Shown here piece by piece: positions 57,966 to 60,839 of a stretch of DNA of 64,000 bases. Each line of letters starts with the position of its first letter. Within the stretch, counting starts at the first letter, position 1. A program made the position numbers and the translations under genes. The stretch is from Bagarius yarrelli (taxonomy: Eukaryota > Chordata > Actinopteri > Siluriformes > Sisoridae). The notes under the pieces are model-generated. The model saw nothing but the letters and a program-made list of their open reading frames with translations, had not been told where the DNA came from and searched no databases. The stretch spans positions 6,676,182 to 6,740,181 of the forward strand of contig VCAZ01000025.1 in NCBI GenBank assembly GCA_005784505.1, read 5' to 3'.

Positions 57966-57998
57966 TATCTTACCTTTCTCTTGTATGTCTTTCGCCAT
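10312..57998 (-). CDS. pitpnm3: pitpnm3 (Nir1), membrane-associated phosphatidylinositol transfer protein 3
   Basis: Nineteen coding exons give 937 residues, against 974 in human as I recall. The Nir/RdgB family works in phosphoinositide and phosphatidic-acid signalling at membrane contacts; PITPNM3 lacks the N-terminal lipid-transfer domain, and this gene lacks it too. Visible order: acidic FFAT-like segment SSDDEFFDA (about aa 32-40), the conserved MSQWNSNDLVEQIE (exon 3), a lipase-like fold with VIHGG and ADCVGG (exons 5-7), DDHD domain (exons 9-12, about 355-540, with PLGLVLAMRR and LKRLDYVLYCPDVLTAFP), conserved PREKWLRKRT and GRFMYGPLDMV (exons 13-14), then the LNS2 HAD-like domain (exons 15-18) with FSIDGS at about 693-698 and YITGRPDMQKQRVVSWLSQH. 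The C-terminal tail is Ser/Pro-rich. The start ATG at 57998 has A at -3 and G at +4. The LNS2 motif lacks the first catalytic Asp, so it is expected to bind rather than hydrolyse lipid. Confidence 0.95.
10740..10868 (-). CDS. pitpnm3: pitpnm3 exon 18 (aa 783-825), LNS2 end
   Basis: Acceptor tgtgttgtag, donor CAG|gtacca, 43 codons. Encodes HIKISAAYGSMKDMSVYSAL and IYIVGRPSKKH. Confidence 0.96.
11244..11392 (+). repeat. tRNA-derived SINE
   Basis: agtggtggcttagtggtta head, ctgccactgctgggccc middle, aaatgacataaatgtaattt tail. In pitpnm3 intron 17, antisense to the gene. Confidence 0.75.
11417..11603 (+). repeat. tRNA-derived SINE
   Basis: aagtggtagctcagtggttc head, gcccctaagcagagccctta middle, ctctggttaaggatgtctgc tail; ends 23 bp from pitpnm3 exon 17. 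Confidence 0.8.
11626..11809 (-). CDS. pitpnm3: pitpnm3 exon 17 (aa 721-782), LNS2 core
   Basis: Acceptor tttgactgcag, donor GAG|gtagag, 184 nt. Encodes HWQDLGYLIIYITGRPDMQK and LSQHNFPQGMVFFSEGLVHD; almost identical to human. Confidence 0.97.
12584..12714 (+). repeat. Degenerate tRNA-derived SINE
   Basis: ggactgctaaccacgggatc, cccactgctgggctgctg and cgttctggatgaggaggaa are worn copies of the family blocks; ends 23 bp from exon 16. Confidence 0.6.
12737..12886 (-). CDS. pitpnm3: pitpnm3 exon 16 (aa 671-721), LNS2 motif I
   Basis: Acceptor tgttttaag, donor CG|gtgagt, 150 nt. Encodes LPRGMECVVFSIDGSFAASV and GSDPKVRPGAVDVV. The HAD motif I position reads SIDGS instead of DxDGT. Confidence 0.96.
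12957..12971. repeat. Short (TA)n run
   Basis: TA repeat in intron 15, 20 bp before the exon 15 donor. Confidence 0.85.
12991..13139 (-). CDS. pitpnm3: pitpnm3 exon 15 (aa 622-671)
   Basis: Acceptor tttttttag, donor AA|gtgagt, 149 nt. Encodes SGRWVLFDTEVTSSSGRVTY and SVGVYPIKMVV, the fold leading into LNS2. Confidence 0.95.
13464..13649 (-). repeat. tRNA-derived SINE, reverse
   Basis: tggtggacgtccttatccag tail complement, gctgggaatcgaacccacaa B-box complement, gtgagccaccacttcc head complement. Confidence 0.8.
13893..14035 (+). repeat. tRNA-derived SINE
   Basis: actggtagcgcaaggattaa head, ggggttcgactcc B box, ccctgagcaaggcccctaag core; tail lost. Confidence 0.78.
14263..14379 (-). CDS. pitpnm3: pitpnm3 exon 14 (aa 583-621)
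   Basis: The acceptor follows a (GT)n run (gtgtgtgtgcag); donor AAG|gttctg is poor. 39 codons: NVTANHRVHDVIATEDGPQ, then GRFMYGPLDMVTLTGEK. The boundary is fixed by the human K|V junction and by the phase. Confidence 0.94.
14382..14412. repeat. (CA)n microsatellite forming the exon 14 acceptor tract
   Basis: On the gene strand this is (GT)n, ending two bases before the CAG acceptor of exon 14. Confidence 0.93.
14500..14870 (+). mobile_element. LINE fragment (L2/Rex-like reverse transcriptase 3' end)
   Basis: Encodes QLMQNTAVRILT, a variant of the LQLVQNAAARVLT block that marks the C-terminal end of L2-like ORF2, followed by a degenerate copy of the LINE 3' region. Frames are broken. It resembles 31330-32225. 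Confidence 0.65.
15371..15545 (-). repeat. tRNA-derived SINE, reverse (left arm of inverted pair)
   Basis: ttacagcatttggcagacgt to aagccaccact. It pairs with 15584-15750. Confidence 0.85.
15584..15750 (+). repeat. tRNA-derived SINE (right arm of inverted pair)
   Basis: gtgtggcttagtcattaagg head, gaccggggttcg B box, ctctggataagggcgtctgc tail, ending aaatgtaaatg. It ends 85 bp from exon 13. Confidence 0.88.
15836..15952 (-). CDS. pitpnm3: pitpnm3 exon 13 (aa 544-582)
   Basis: The acceptor tract is a GT repeat ending gtgtgtag; donor CGG|gtaaga. 39 codons, ending SPREKWLRKRTHVKLR, conserved. Confidence 0.95.
16330..16775. repeat. GA-rich simple repeat
   Basis: About 450 bp of GAGAGA with GACAGA and AAAGAG interruptions, in pitpnm3 intron 12. 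Long minus-strand frames (Ser/Leu only) are artefacts of the dinucleotide. Confidence 0.95.
17697..17818 (-). repeat. Degenerate tRNA-derived SINE, reverse
   Basis: tacatttatcttattaagca, then gtcttgctca, then agtggtagcctggtggtcct. In intron 12, near exon 12. Confidence 0.55.
17857..18005 (-). CDS. pitpnm3: pitpnm3 exon 12 (aa 494-543), DDHD domain end
   Basis: Acceptor cttcttttccag, donor CAG|gtcaga, 149 nt. Encodes LKRLDYVLYCPDVLTAFPTV, then HLFHASYWESTDAVAFILRQ; extremely conserved. Confidence 0.96.
18082..18162. repeat. (TC)n then (TA)n compound microsatellite
   Basis: TC run 18082-18121 then TA run to about 18162. The TA tract is the insertion site of the mariner-like remnant. Confidence 0.95.
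18166..18497. mobile_element. Deleted mariner-like element with TIRs
   Basis: Terminal inverted repeats of about 27 bp: acagggtgtcccataagttt at the left and the complement of agggtgtgctataagtttcc at the right. Inside is a decayed transposase C-terminus (SLDLWEHLKAVVYQETIQ, then LKERI), typical of the mariner DLWxxLK..VY..I..LK.RI block. Flanked by TA repeats as expected for TA targeting. Non-autonomous. Confidence 0.75.
18718..18755. repeat. (AAT)n microsatellite
   Basis: Trinucleotide repeat in intron 11, about 60 bp from the exon 11 donor. Confidence 0.95.
18817..18939 (-). CDS. pitpnm3: pitpnm3 exon 11 (aa 453-494), variable linker
   Basis: Acceptor tgtgttctcag, donor T|gtaagt, 123 nt. 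Encodes a Thr/Ser/Gln-rich linker (LKQTLDGNTDSDQTS) with little human similarity, but the phases and position fit exactly between exons 10 and 12. Confidence 0.8.
19240..19665. repeat. GA-rich repeat with internal duplication
   Basis: GAGA tracts enclosing two copies of an aaagagtgagaaagaaaaac block (about 19430 and 19574), each followed by agagagggggtgagagaga. So a unit of about 145 bp was duplicated. Confidence 0.9.
19860..20057 (-). CDS. pitpnm3: pitpnm3 exon 10 (aa 387-453), DDHD domain
   Basis: Acceptor ttgtctctccag, donor G|gtaata, 198 nt. Encodes RPACSQIFNLFYPSDPSASV and VPRYQRYPLGDG, matching human. A truncated copy of its 5' part is at 21098-21141. Confidence 0.94.
20015..20345. repeat. 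Source segment of local duplication (exon 10 5' part and intron 9)
   Basis: From ttgaagatctgagagcaggc through the acceptor of exon 10 into the GA-rich intron. It is repeated in the same order at 21096-21360. Confidence 0.7.
20118..20157. repeat. (GA)n microsatellite
   Basis: Pure GA run in intron 9. Confidence 0.95.
20661..20677. repeat. G17 homopolymer
   Basis: Seventeen consecutive G, in pitpnm3 intron 9 (C-run on the gene strand). The length may be unreliable in sequencing. Confidence 0.9.
20793..20950 (-). CDS. pitpnm3: pitpnm3 exon 9 (aa 334-387), DDHD domain start
   Basis: The acceptor is a (CT)n microsatellite ending cctgcag; donor A|gtaaag. 158 nt. Encodes FVVSDCFLLGCPLGLVLAMR. A truncated copy of its 5' part lies upstream at 21362-21420. 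Confidence 0.94.
20955..21012. repeat. (GA)n microsatellite forming the exon 9 acceptor tract
   Basis: On the gene strand this is (CT)n running into cctgcag at the start of exon 9, so it acts as the polypyrimidine tract. Confidence 0.93.
21096..21360. pseudogene. Truncated copy of pitpnm3 exon 10 start plus intron 9
   Basis: Matches 20015-20345 with the same acceptor and 5' exon sequence (ISQL, here H for R, PAC.QIFNLF), then hits TAA on the minus strand where exon 10 should continue. No donor remains, so it is a broken duplicate. Confidence 0.75.
21362..21553. pseudogene. Truncated copy of pitpnm3 exon 9 start plus intron 8 flank
   Basis: Repeats 20898-21095: the first about 55 nt of exon 9, its cctgcag acceptor, a GA tract and the aaaacacaaacaggaggatt flank up to catgtgact. 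Exon sequence stops before the DDHD block, so it cannot encode the domain. Confidence 0.78.
21932..22799. mobile_element. 868-bp foldback MITE with long inverted ends
   Basis: Left end agattgaccgataatc and right end cgattatcgattgaactct are inverted copies. The sub-terminal blocks atatcggttttgtaataaca, then gatccaccgatatt also recur inverted at about 22695-22730. No coding frame. Other fragments of the family lie at 5925, 8190, 26240, 38370, 43117 and 63085. Confidence 0.65.
23055..23224 (-). CDS. pitpnm3: pitpnm3 exon 8 (aa 278-334), Ser-rich linker
   Basis: Acceptor cttttccag, donor AG|gttgga, 170 nt, phase 0 to 2. Encodes SSSKRLSKSNIDVS and LSRKQSDS, both found in human. The donor is off consensus at +3. 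Confidence 0.92.
23262..23452 (+). repeat. SINE of a second tail type
   Basis: gggtccttgagcaagacact core, then ctgaccctgcactctgaccc and tcactgtgctttataggctg. The same tail is found at 40008-40195. Confidence 0.6.
24289..24411 (-). CDS. pitpnm3: pitpnm3 exon 7 (aa 237-277), degenerate nucleophile elbow
   Basis: Acceptor cttccccctcag, donor AAA|gtaagc, 41 codons in phase 0. Encodes VCLVADCVGGVLCFDALCFS. In active DDHD-family lipases this position carries GxSxG; here the elbow reads ADCVGG without Ser, as in other PITPNM proteins (GDCVGG in human). Confidence 0.93.
24662..24795 (+). repeat. tRNA-derived SINE, 3' truncated
   Basis: ggtttaaggtgttgcactgc, then cccctgagcaaggcccttaa. Intron 6 of pitpnm3. 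Confidence 0.72.
25030..25219 (-). CDS. pitpnm3: pitpnm3 exon 6 (aa 173-236)
   Basis: Acceptor tcgtgttgcag, donor CAG|gtaaac, 190 nt. Encodes LNPYSYDES, PLAALPILAIAAPQYQDAVA and LSFTGQ, all strongly conserved with human. Confidence 0.95.
25768..25842. repeat. Interstitial telomere-type (CCCTAA)n tract
   Basis: CCCTAA hexamers mixed with CCCCAA, about 75 bp, in pitpnm3 intron 5. G-rich (TTAGGG) on the gene strand. Confidence 0.92.
25900..26180 (+). mobile_element. LINE 3' tail
   Basis: agcaccatggggccctggtg, then gctatatatggttaaaatgg and caataaagcttcatgaactt: a common fish non-LTR 3' end. A second tail is at 44295-44340. Confidence 0.5.
26492..26627 (+). repeat. tRNA-derived SINE, worn
   Basis: agttaagtggttaaggtgtt, tctaagcaaggaccttaaca, gaccaaatgccagaaatgta. 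Confidence 0.68.
27150..27770. repeat. Minisatellite, CCATCCCCACACTATC type
   Basis: About 620 bp of 15-16-bp units alternating CCATCCCCACA and CTATCCCCACA, with variants. It lies in intron 5, ending about 120 bp beyond exon 5. It has no coding meaning. Confidence 0.93.
27892..28112 (-). CDS. pitpnm3: pitpnm3 exon 5 (aa 100-173), start of lipase-like fold
   Basis: Acceptor cctctgcag, donor CA|gtgagt, 221 nt. Encodes LLILVIHGGHILDSGGGDPG and later FTLVS; the HGG and AGD blocks match the family closely. A simple CCATCCCCACA minisatellite starts about 120 bp beyond its donor. Confidence 0.95.
28310..28380 (-). CDS. pitpnm3: pitpnm3 exon 4 (aa 76-99)
   Basis: Acceptor cttttcttccacag-type tract, donor GAG|gtgagt; 71 nt, phase 1 to 0. 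Encodes ENLYRLRHPRCAPQSSVDGL, aligning with the weakly conserved human segment before the lipase-like fold. Confidence 0.88.
29089..29285 (-). repeat. tRNA-derived SINE, reverse, near full length
   Basis: atttacatttacagcatttg, gcagacgtccttatccagag, gggccttgctcaggggccca, gagccaccactttt: one of the best-preserved copies. Confidence 0.87.
29399..29525 (-). repeat. tRNA-derived SINE, reverse, worn
   Basis: ggaccttgctgaagggccca, then ttggtggtgctacaaatgga. Confidence 0.65.
29908..29955. repeat. (GT)n microsatellite
   Basis: GT run with one C interruption. Confidence 0.96.
30041..30375. repeat. GGAT/GATA/GAAT tetranucleotide tract
   Basis: Mixed tetranucleotide repeats with a duplicated aacaagaagctggtggac-like block (about 30028 and 30227), so a unit of about 200 bp has been copied once. 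Confidence 0.88.
30430..30548 (-). repeat. tRNA-derived SINE, reverse, worn
   Basis: gcagtggcaacctggtagta, then agtccaataccttaaccact. Confidence 0.65.
30572..30594. repeat. (AAT)n microsatellite
   Basis: Short trinucleotide run. Confidence 0.9.
31330..32225 (+). mobile_element. L2-like LINE 3' part, split by an insertion
   Basis: Encodes LQLMQNAAARNLTKSRKSDH, the end of an L2-type reverse transcriptase, then is interrupted at about 31480 and resumes at about 31910 with the LLVYKSLNGL-like block and later RVHSKQGEAA. It ends in aataaacttgccttgcct. Stops and frameshifts throughout. Confidence 0.75.
31480..31912. mobile_element. Element nested in the L2-like LINE
   Basis: Starts cagcggtgcctcaattcgtt and ends attcataagtcggagtaaca, splitting the LINE between consecutive coding blocks. 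The ends are weakly inverted (cctcaattcg / cgggacattcataagtcgga). Class unknown. Confidence 0.5.
33085..34185. repeat. 24-bp minisatellite (gtgatgaagtaacagaatga...)
   Basis: At 33253-33500 the unit is a clean 24 bp; elsewhere it decays into gatggagtgatgaaat variants. Because 24 is a multiple of 3, it leaves long open frames on the minus strand that are not genes. Confidence 0.93.
34540..34644 (-). CDS. pitpnm3: pitpnm3 exon 3 (aa 41-76)
   Basis: Acceptor ttctctgttag, donor GAG|gtaatc. Contains MSQWNSNDLVEQIETLGHLE, nearly identical to human, so this is a secure exon. Phase 1 in and out, 105 nt. It is flanked on both sides by GATGGAGT-type minisatellites. Confidence 0.95.
35098..35290. repeat. 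GATGGAGTGATGAAAT-type repeat
   Basis: Degenerate units of the same type as 33085-34185, on the other side of exon 3. Confidence 0.75.
35400..35830. repeat. (GGAT)n tract with duplicated core
   Basis: Two near-identical cores of about 90 bp (35487-35583 and 35628-35715, each starting gatgatggatttataaatag) inside GGAT repeats. Confidence 0.9.
36695..37800. repeat. Degenerate minisatellite, gatggaatgatagagtgatg type
   Basis: About 1.1 kb. Contains large internal repeats (ggagatatgtaataatattg-type blocks near 37170, 37445 and 37700, spaced about 255-275 bp), so higher-order units exist. Minus-strand frames of up to 261 codons are artefacts. Confidence 0.88.
37806..37857. repeat. (GT)n microsatellite
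   Basis: Pure GT run of about 50 bp. Confidence 0.97.
38425..39475. repeat. Telomere-like minisatellite, unit about 55 bp
   Basis: About 18 units, each with CTCTCTAACCCTAACCCTAA, then CCCAACCCCTTACTCCCAAA, then ACCCCAACCATAAA. Each unit holds two or three CCCTAA telomere hexamers. The array ends at about 39405-39475 with the same motif inverted (gggttagggttcaggagtaa). It lies in pitpnm3 intron 2; the gene strand is the G-rich one. Confidence 0.93.
40008..40195 (+). repeat. SINE of the second tail type
   Basis: gagcccttgtgcaaggcctc, then ctgaccctgcatgctgaccc and cttcctaagctggggtatgt; same tail as 23262-23452. Confidence 0.65.
40216..40389 (+). repeat. tRNA-derived SINE
   Basis: aagtggtagtgcagggtagt, gcccctgagcaaggccctta, ctctggatgaggacgtctgg, ending aagtgtaaatg. 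Confidence 0.83.
40831..40976 (+). repeat. tRNA-derived SINE, internally deleted
   Basis: aaagtggtagcacagtggtt head, gcagggctcctaatctctaa, aaggacgtctgcaaaatgct tail. Confidence 0.75.
41535..42050 (+). mobile_element. Tc1-like transposon fossil
   Basis: Ordered Tc1 blocks: aaacggcaatacaacaattt, aacaggtctgccaaagaaaa, ccaaaataacagttggtgac, caaccttcacagggcagggc, then ggtagcatcatggcttggtc. The transposase is broken by stops and large deletions. An exon-2 copy interrupts its 3' part. Confidence 0.78.
42054..42145 (-). pseudogene. Partial copy of pitpnm3 exon 2 with its splice acceptor
   Basis: Identical to 44006-44095 except for one base (G to A within the exon): the first 40 nt of exon 2, the ttttctag acceptor and 50 nt of intron 1. 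No donor. Flanked by a 21-bp direct repeat, acattctctcnaactgtcct, at 42031-42051 and 42148-42168. Confidence 0.88.
43117..43215. mobile_element. Fragment of the cgataat foldback repeat
   Basis: gttcgatcgataattggttt, then aaccgata and ccaccgatatatcgtc match the ends of 21932-22799. Confidence 0.5.
43292..43350 (-). repeat. SINE head fragment, reverse
   Basis: cccggtctttctggcatcag, then ctaagccgccacttcc; same sub-type as 15371-15545. Confidence 0.65.
43824..43941 (+). repeat. tRNA-derived SINE abutting exon 2
   Basis: gagtggtggcccggtggtta head, ctgatcagaagttcaattcc, ggctctgtataaggacgtct tail, cut off 8 bp short of the exon 2 donor. Confidence 0.82.
43950..44045 (-). CDS. pitpnm3: pitpnm3 exon 2 (aa 9-41), FFAT-like acidic segment
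   Basis: Acceptor gttttctag and donor AG|gtgaga. Encodes SHWRLQNIVQESMDSSDDEF and then FDAR. The acidic EFFDA core resembles an FFAT motif, which in Nir proteins recruits VAP at the ER. SINE-derived DNA begins 8 bp beyond the donor. A partial copy of this exon lies at 42054. Confidence 0.93.
44730..44846 (-). repeat. tRNA-derived SINE, reverse, worn
   Basis: atttgccagaccactttatc, ggggccttgcacagggtggt, agtccaacaccttcaccagt. Confidence 0.68.
45230..45336 (+). repeat. tRNA-derived SINE, 3' truncated
   Basis: gaagcggtagctcagtggtt head, cacagctgggcccctgatca core. Followed by a catactatat-family fragment (45338-45410). Confidence 0.75.
45804..45828. repeat. (CA)n microsatellite
   Basis: Short CA run. 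Confidence 0.92.
46434..46620 (+). repeat. tRNA-derived SINE, near full length
   Basis: ggctcatggttaaggtgccc, gattgtgggttcgatttcca B-box region, ctctggataaggacgtctgc, ccgtgaatgtaatg end. Confidence 0.86.
46635..46745 (+). repeat. Second tRNA-derived SINE, 5' truncated
   Basis: ggcccctgatcaaggccctt, aaaggatgtctagctaaatg, agaaatgtaaat. Confidence 0.75.
47380..47710. mobile_element. catactatatagaac-family repeat, + orientation
   Basis: ccgaattcttggtatgcaaa, ctatcccataagcctgtcaa, atgtcgtatgtcacatgaga, then accatactatatagaacata. It faces an inverted copy at 47885. Confidence 0.6.
47885..48245. mobile_element. catactatatagaac-family repeat, inverted
   Basis: tctgttctatatagtatggt, catccgccatgttgatattg, cacgtgacatacgacatcat, cctcatgggatagaaaagtg, i.e. 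the reverse order of 47380-47710. Confidence 0.6.
49399..49546 (-). repeat. tRNA-derived SINE, reverse
   Basis: ttacagcatttggcagacgt, gggccttgctcaggggccca, catgagccaccactttta. Internally deleted. Confidence 0.83.
49830..50065. mobile_element. catactatatagaac-family repeat, inverted
   Basis: ccgccatgttgttattgtca, catgacatacaacgtcacag, gggcctcatgggatagtaaa. Confidence 0.55.
50928..51074 (+). repeat. tRNA-derived SINE, 3' truncated
   Basis: gtgtagcttagtggttaggt, gattgtgggtttaattccca, ccttattaaggcccttaacc. Confidence 0.78.
52635..52960 (+). repeat. SINE-like repeat of a third type
   Basis: tRNA-like head ggcaccatggtgtagtgggt, body with taacagtactagcagtaatg and taatagtatgtttggtgc. Body blocks recur at 54205-54400 and 60840-61140. 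Confidence 0.5.
53588..53750 (-). repeat. tRNA-derived SINE, reverse, worn
   Basis: tttacatttacagcatagcg, ggaccttgctcagcggccca, ggtagtccaacaacttaatc. Confidence 0.72.
53762..53905. mobile_element. MITE of the cacatacttttgg family
   Basis: aacactatatgtttgtggac, agcatgatgctcctgtaca. It is the inverted counterpart of 6180-6405. Confidence 0.5.
54205..54400. repeat. Third-type repeat, partial
   Basis: ctctggggtcccccaaagcg and flanking text match 52740-52770 inverted. Copy is broken. Confidence 0.4.
54395..54760. mobile_element. catactatatagaac-family repeat
   Basis: catccgccatgttgatatca, cacacgacatacgacgttac, gcggggtcatgggtattaaa. Ends in serial tctcacatactgg copies. Confidence 0.5.
55038..55060. 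repeat. (CA)n microsatellite
   Basis: Short CA run. Confidence 0.92.
55665..56330. repeat. Degenerate tandem repeat, TTTTCTGTCAGAGT type
   Basis: About 650 bp of 13-30-bp variants built on ctctcagggttttctgtcag. Pyrimidine/G-rich on the + strand; the open frames in it are repeat artefacts. Confidence 0.78.
57051..57190 (+). repeat. tRNA-derived SINE, worn
   Basis: aggtacagtggttgatgtgt, attgtgggttcaattctcag, cactgctgggcctctgtgca. Confidence 0.7.
57285..57490. repeat. Tandem repeat of about 82 bp
   Basis: agaacaatgttcctggaacg recurs at about 57366 and 57448 with matching flanks (attattcgt after, gagaggaga/gagagaaaag before). A weaker third copy starts at 57290. Confidence 0.65.
57746..57781. 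repeat. (CA)n microsatellite
   Basis: Pure CA run about 190 bp downstream of the pitpnm3 exon 1 donor. Confidence 0.96.
57932..57958. repeat. (AAT)n microsatellite
   Basis: Trinucleotide run 16 bp from the exon 1 donor. Confidence 0.93.
57974..57998 (-). CDS. pitpnm3: pitpnm3 exon 1 (aa 1-9)
   Basis: ATGGCG start (MAKDIQEK) with donor AAAG|gtaaga; 25 coding nt, phase 1. MAK is also how the human protein begins. GC-rich 5' flank. Followed by a 13.9-kb intron, so the link to exon 2 rests on phase and family match. Confidence 0.75.
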
Positions 57999-58325
57999 CC
58001 TGCTCCGCGCGCGCTTGTGCGGTGTATGCGTTCGCTTCTGTGTGTGCGGGTGCGAGCGCGCGTGTCTATGTATCGAGTTTCAAAGAAAACCTGCGTCCCT
58101 GTTTTGTTTTTTGTTTTTTTTTGTGCCCTGTCGAAGCGCGTGCCTCTGACTGCAATACTTTCCCGCCCAAAAAATTCCCTCAGCTCGTTTCCTCAATCTC
58201 AGGTGAAAGTTAATGATACACTCCTGATGCTTTGCCCGCAACTACCGCCCAGCCAATCAAATGACGCTGAGCCTTGACTCTGTCCAATCAACGCCTAGAG
58301 TCGAGTTTCATCAACCAATCAGCGT
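57999..58325 (-). promoter_or_regulatory. pitpnm3: pitpnm3 5' flank with a CCAAT array at 31-bp spacing
   Basis: CpG-rich 5' flank next to the start codon (gcgcgcgc near 58006-58015 and 58053). Three CCAAT boxes stand at 58253, 58284 and 58315, exactly 31 bp apart, with TGACGC beside the first. Three helical turns is a spacing that suits neighbouring NF-Y complexes. The transcription start is not visible. Confidence 0.55.
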
Positions 58326-58719
58326 TGGTCAGAGGCTCGGCTTCTGACTCTGAAAAGAAGTCTGAAGTCAGAGCTTGCGTTGGGAAGCCAGACGACTGTC
58401 TGTCTCTAATACTCCATCCTGGTGGGGTCAGAATTTCATGTTTGAAAATGATTTCATTCATCATAAAACTTTTTTCACTAGTCTGGTCTTGATTTTGAAC
58501 TAATTCTGACACGTGACACAATGGTCGTCATAGTGACTAAAATGGTCATAAACAGACCATAAAATTCACACTATGTGACATTACCTTTATCTCTGTGTCT
58601 AAAATCACATACTTCCATATTATATCTTATGTTCAGAAAACATTATGCCAAATGTTCCTCGATGATCTTTTACCTCCACCCAGATTCCGCAGGACGCATA
58701 TAATGAACCTTTTTCTATC

Positions 58720-59275
58720 CCATAAGCGCACAGGAGAGACCACCCGTCATATTTTCGCTTTTCCGCTTATTTCTCTCCACCAGTTCCCGAGGTATCCAGA
58801 GACTGTGCCAGCACTGGTAGACCTTCAGGGAGAAGAGGCGAGAACCCTGCGAGGATCCTGAGGCACCAGTGACCAGGTTCCTGCCCCTTTCCTGGATTTC
58901 GAGAATGGACTGGGACTCACTTTGCTCCACTGGCCCAAGGCTATAGTTTACATTACATTTAATCATTACAATATGATGTAATAAACAATAACATGTGGGG
59001 TCATCCAGATGAAGATGGGTTCCCTATTGAGTCGGTTCCTGTCGAGGTTTCTTCCTACTTCACCTCAGGGAGTTTTTTCCTCAACACAGTCGCCTCCGGC
59101 CTGCTCATTAGAGAAAAATTTACACTTTTCACTATTACTGCATTCTGTGTAAAGCTGCTCTGAGACAATGTCCGTTGTTAAAAGCGCAAAACAAGTAAAA
59201 TTGAATTGAAATAAACTGAATTGAATCAAATCGAATTGAATCAAATCGAATTGAATCAAATCGAATCGAATATTC
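58720..59275 (+). mobile_element. LINE 3' end with AATTG tail
   Basis: ggttcctgtcgaggtttctt, gggagttttttcctcaacac, gtaaagctgctctgagacaa, and a tail of repeated aattgaatcaaatcg: the standard 3' end of a common fish L2-type LINE. Confidence 0.7.
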
Positions 59276-60140
59276 AAAAATTGTAGAAAGAGTCGATGCA
59301 GTACTTTTGAAGTGTTAAAAGTAGCTTTAAAGAGTTACGGAAAAAAAACATTAGCCCTGTCCAAAATCTTCTATACTATTTAGTAGGGAGAACTGAGTAT
59401 GCAAGGTGAGTCGTACGTCCGAACTCTTAGTATGCGAATTACCTAAAGCAAAAAGTTCCCAGATGATCTTGTAATTTTACTGCTCCCTATAATAAAAGAT
59501 AATAAAAAAATACAAAAAAATTCTGGAGACCATTTCTGGTGTCTGGTAGACTCTCTTATCCCGAGCGAGATAGATTTATCTAATTGTTCTATAAAACACA
59601 GCTTTCCAGAGTTAATCTGACGCTTGAATAGAATTTGAAGGTAGGAAAAGTGCTTGGAATTTTTCAATTTAACCCGAGTCGATTAATATACTTGCTATCA
59701 ATGCTTTCTGATCTCGAAACGACTGCTTCAATCTGTGAATTCTTTTCACCCAAGCATACCAGCCATTCGGAACCTAATTAGACTAATTGCTTTAGAGGAG
59801 CGAACTGCTTTGAAGCGATGCAGATGCCCTCGTCATTCCAATTAACATATGACTTGCGCAGAGGTTTTTAATTATTAATTTAACTTGGGGGAAAAAAAAG
59901 CTCAGTGATTTGAGAACTGGCAACAGCACATGTGGGGAGAAAAAGGTGCCATAGCAACTGCAGCCTTAGAAATGCTTTTTAAGTGCGAAAGAATGACATA
60001 AACAGGCCATTTTCTGCATCAAGAAGTGATCCCTGGCAACCTAAAATAGTAGTTCGAGTCACAGCCATATCTTTCATCATCTCAGCAGTTAATGGCCATC
60101 GATTTGAGTCGGCACAGAGCCGCACATTTTACTGACCTCT
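59276..60140. other. Intergenic, mostly unique sequence
   Basis: Contains a catactatat fragment (59355-59465). The stretch 59690-60010 is non-repetitive, with several TAATTA-type motifs (near 59776, 59869, 59874). No gene is seen; it might be regulatory. Confidence 0.35.
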
Positions 60141-60181
60141 AGTGCTCTCTTTCGTCATGCTGGTGAGACATCAGTGTGACG

Positions 60182-60394
60182 CAAGAAAGCATTTATTTTG
60201 ACTGGGATTGTCGAAACACAGATTTTTGGCCACTTATTTTAGCACAAACCTCAGGCTGGTGTTTGCTTTCTTTCGTCACACTAATGTCTCACCAACATGA
60301 CGCAGGAAAGCAAACACCAGCCTGAGGGTCTGTGCCAAAATAAGTGGCCAAAAATCTGTGTTTCGACAATCCCAGTCAAAATAAATGTTTTCTT
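60182..60394. repeat. Long near-perfect inverted repeat (hairpin)
   Basis: Arm 60182-60272 and arm 60304-60394 are about 95% complementary around a loop of about 31 nt. The loop itself carries an inverted copy of the left flank (60147-60190). Confidence 0.88.
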
Positions 60395-60839
60395 AAGGAA
60401 CAGCATTTGAAATCTGACTGATTTGGCAACCCAAAGTTATACAGGAAATAAATAACTAAATAAATGTTTTAAATATTCATTATTCTGTGAATTTTATTTC
60501 TGAGTTAAGGACAGTTCTGGTGTGGTGACATGATATTATTCTTCCATAATTTCTATTTCTCGGGAAACTTCATTTGTTTGTTACCTGTTTTTTGTGTTTG
60601 TTTGTTTTGTTTTGTTTTTACCAATTTTGGCATTTTTTTAACATCAGTAATTGCTTTGACCCTGTCAGAAACATCTGGTCAAGGTAGAACATCATAAAGA
60701 CACATTAGGGGCATGTTTTTTGGTGGTGGGAGAAAAACCCTGTTCCTGAAAGAAATATGGGGGGGGGGTGGCAAACACCATCTCCACAAAGCTCAGGAGA
60801 TATAAAAAAAAAGGACTTATAATTCTATACATTTATCAC

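Larger units (their letters stand above)
44046..57973 (-). other. pitpnm3 intron 1
   Basis: 13.9 kb without a supported exon. It contains SINEs, the catactatat repeats (47380-50065, 54395-54760), a third SINE type (52635, 54205), a degenerate TCAGGGTTTTCTGTCAGAG array (55665-56330) and short tandem repeats. Regions 46770-47060, 48250-48950, 51080-51540 and 51600-52600 look unique, with nothing recognisable. Confidence 0.8.
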
